From assembly GCF_932526225.1 (NCBI RefSeq), contig NC_064038.1, positions 9,301,070 through 9,361,069 on the forward strand: a DNA stretch of 60,000 nucleotides, read 5' to 3'. The notes under the pieces are model-generated. The model ran no database searches. It was not told the DNA's origin and was given only the letters and a program-made list of their open reading frames with translations. Positions 59,531-60,000 of the stretch are shown here, piece by piece. Position 1 is the stretch's first letter. Every line of letters begins with the position of its first letter. This DNA is from Nematostella vectensis. Taxonomy: Eukaryota > Cnidaria > Anthozoa > Actiniaria > Edwardsiidae. The translations under genes were made by a program, and so were the position numbers.

Positions 59531-60000
59531 CTGAAAAGTAGCATTTTATTACATTATCATTATATTAGGGACTGACCAATAGAAATTTGATTGAGGGAAC
59601 CCGAAAAAAAATGTATTTCTTTTCTATATGTATATAGAAAAAGGTAAAAGGGGAGAAGTGAAACAAAACAATCCACTAAGTCAATTTTCAGATCAGTGAC
59701 AATCTGACCATAATGACGACATTTTCCATGAAGTTTTAACAATAACATACCTCGGACTCCCTTGTATATGAAGAAAAAACAGTCCCTGGATTTTGTCTTT
59801 GTTGTTGTTGTTGTTGCTATTTTCCAAAACCCATACTCAAAAAACATTGTGGCGAATGTGATGATTTACCAGGGAATAAGTACTTTAAAAAATTCTGACG
59901 AAGGCAGGTAGGTGGTGGGGGGGGGGGGGGGAGGACCTTAGAGTCTAGTAAATAACATAAACATGATGACACAGTACTTTGCAAACCAGGTGAATGATCA
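59531..60000. other. Upstream flank of the minus-strand gene
   Basis: Likely contains 5' untranslated sequence and promoter of the minus-strand gene. A G-run lies at about 59917-59931 and a gtt microsatellite at about 59801-59817. No promoter element can be fixed. Confidence 0.4.

Overview
This is an AT-rich animal (metazoan) nuclear window. Genes are split by canonical GT/AG introns, intergenic stretches are long, and microsatellites, minisatellites and hairpin (MITE-like) elements are frequent. A near-vertebrate-like Islet LIM-homeobox protein combined with compact introns, hammerhead-ribozyme repeats and small MITEs suggests an invertebrate. A cnidarian, possibly a sea anemone, is my best guess, but no single feature proves the species.

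Layout. 1-30 kb: no convincing gene. It holds diverged tandem repeats, a 96-bp MITE with a clean 9-bp target-site duplication (14.1 kb), a CpG-rich tandem duplication (10 kb), a 109-bp four-copy tandem repeat (27.3-27.7 kb) and a possible short first exon at 17.37 kb whose splice phase fits islet. 30.03-35.56 kb (+): a complete six-exon islet (ISL1/2-type) gene, 348 codons, with two LIM domains, an Islet-type homeodomain and the LIM-binding domain. 35.9-36.2 and 40.96-41.15 kb: two hairpin elements. 44.1-44.6 kb: a 355-bp repeat unit in about 1.4 copies, each junction carrying a perfect-core hammerhead ribozyme on the minus strand. This has the organisation of a metazoan retrozyme. 45.3-48.1 kb: a 2.75-kb foldback element whose inverted arms consist of a short-unit minisatellite followed by a unique inverted segment rich in TGACGTCA palindromes. 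49.1-59.5 kb (-): one seven-exon gene predicted to make an 1827-residue multi-pass membrane protein. It has a signal peptide, two N-terminal membrane segments around a lysine-rich loop, EGF modules, a Cys-rich ectodomain, five further membrane segments and a furin-like site. I do not recognise its family.

The two protein genes have no evident functional link. Islet is a transcription factor that would act in the nucleus with LIM-HD partners and NLI/LDB. The minus-strand gene encodes a cell-surface protein. The long gene-poor stretch upstream of islet could hold its distal regulatory DNA, but this is inference from spacing only.

The two strongest items for a second look are the hammerhead retrozyme at 44.1-44.6 kb and the unfamiliar EGF multi-pass membrane protein. 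All exon models rest on reading frames, splice signals and phase agreement; no transcript evidence was available.
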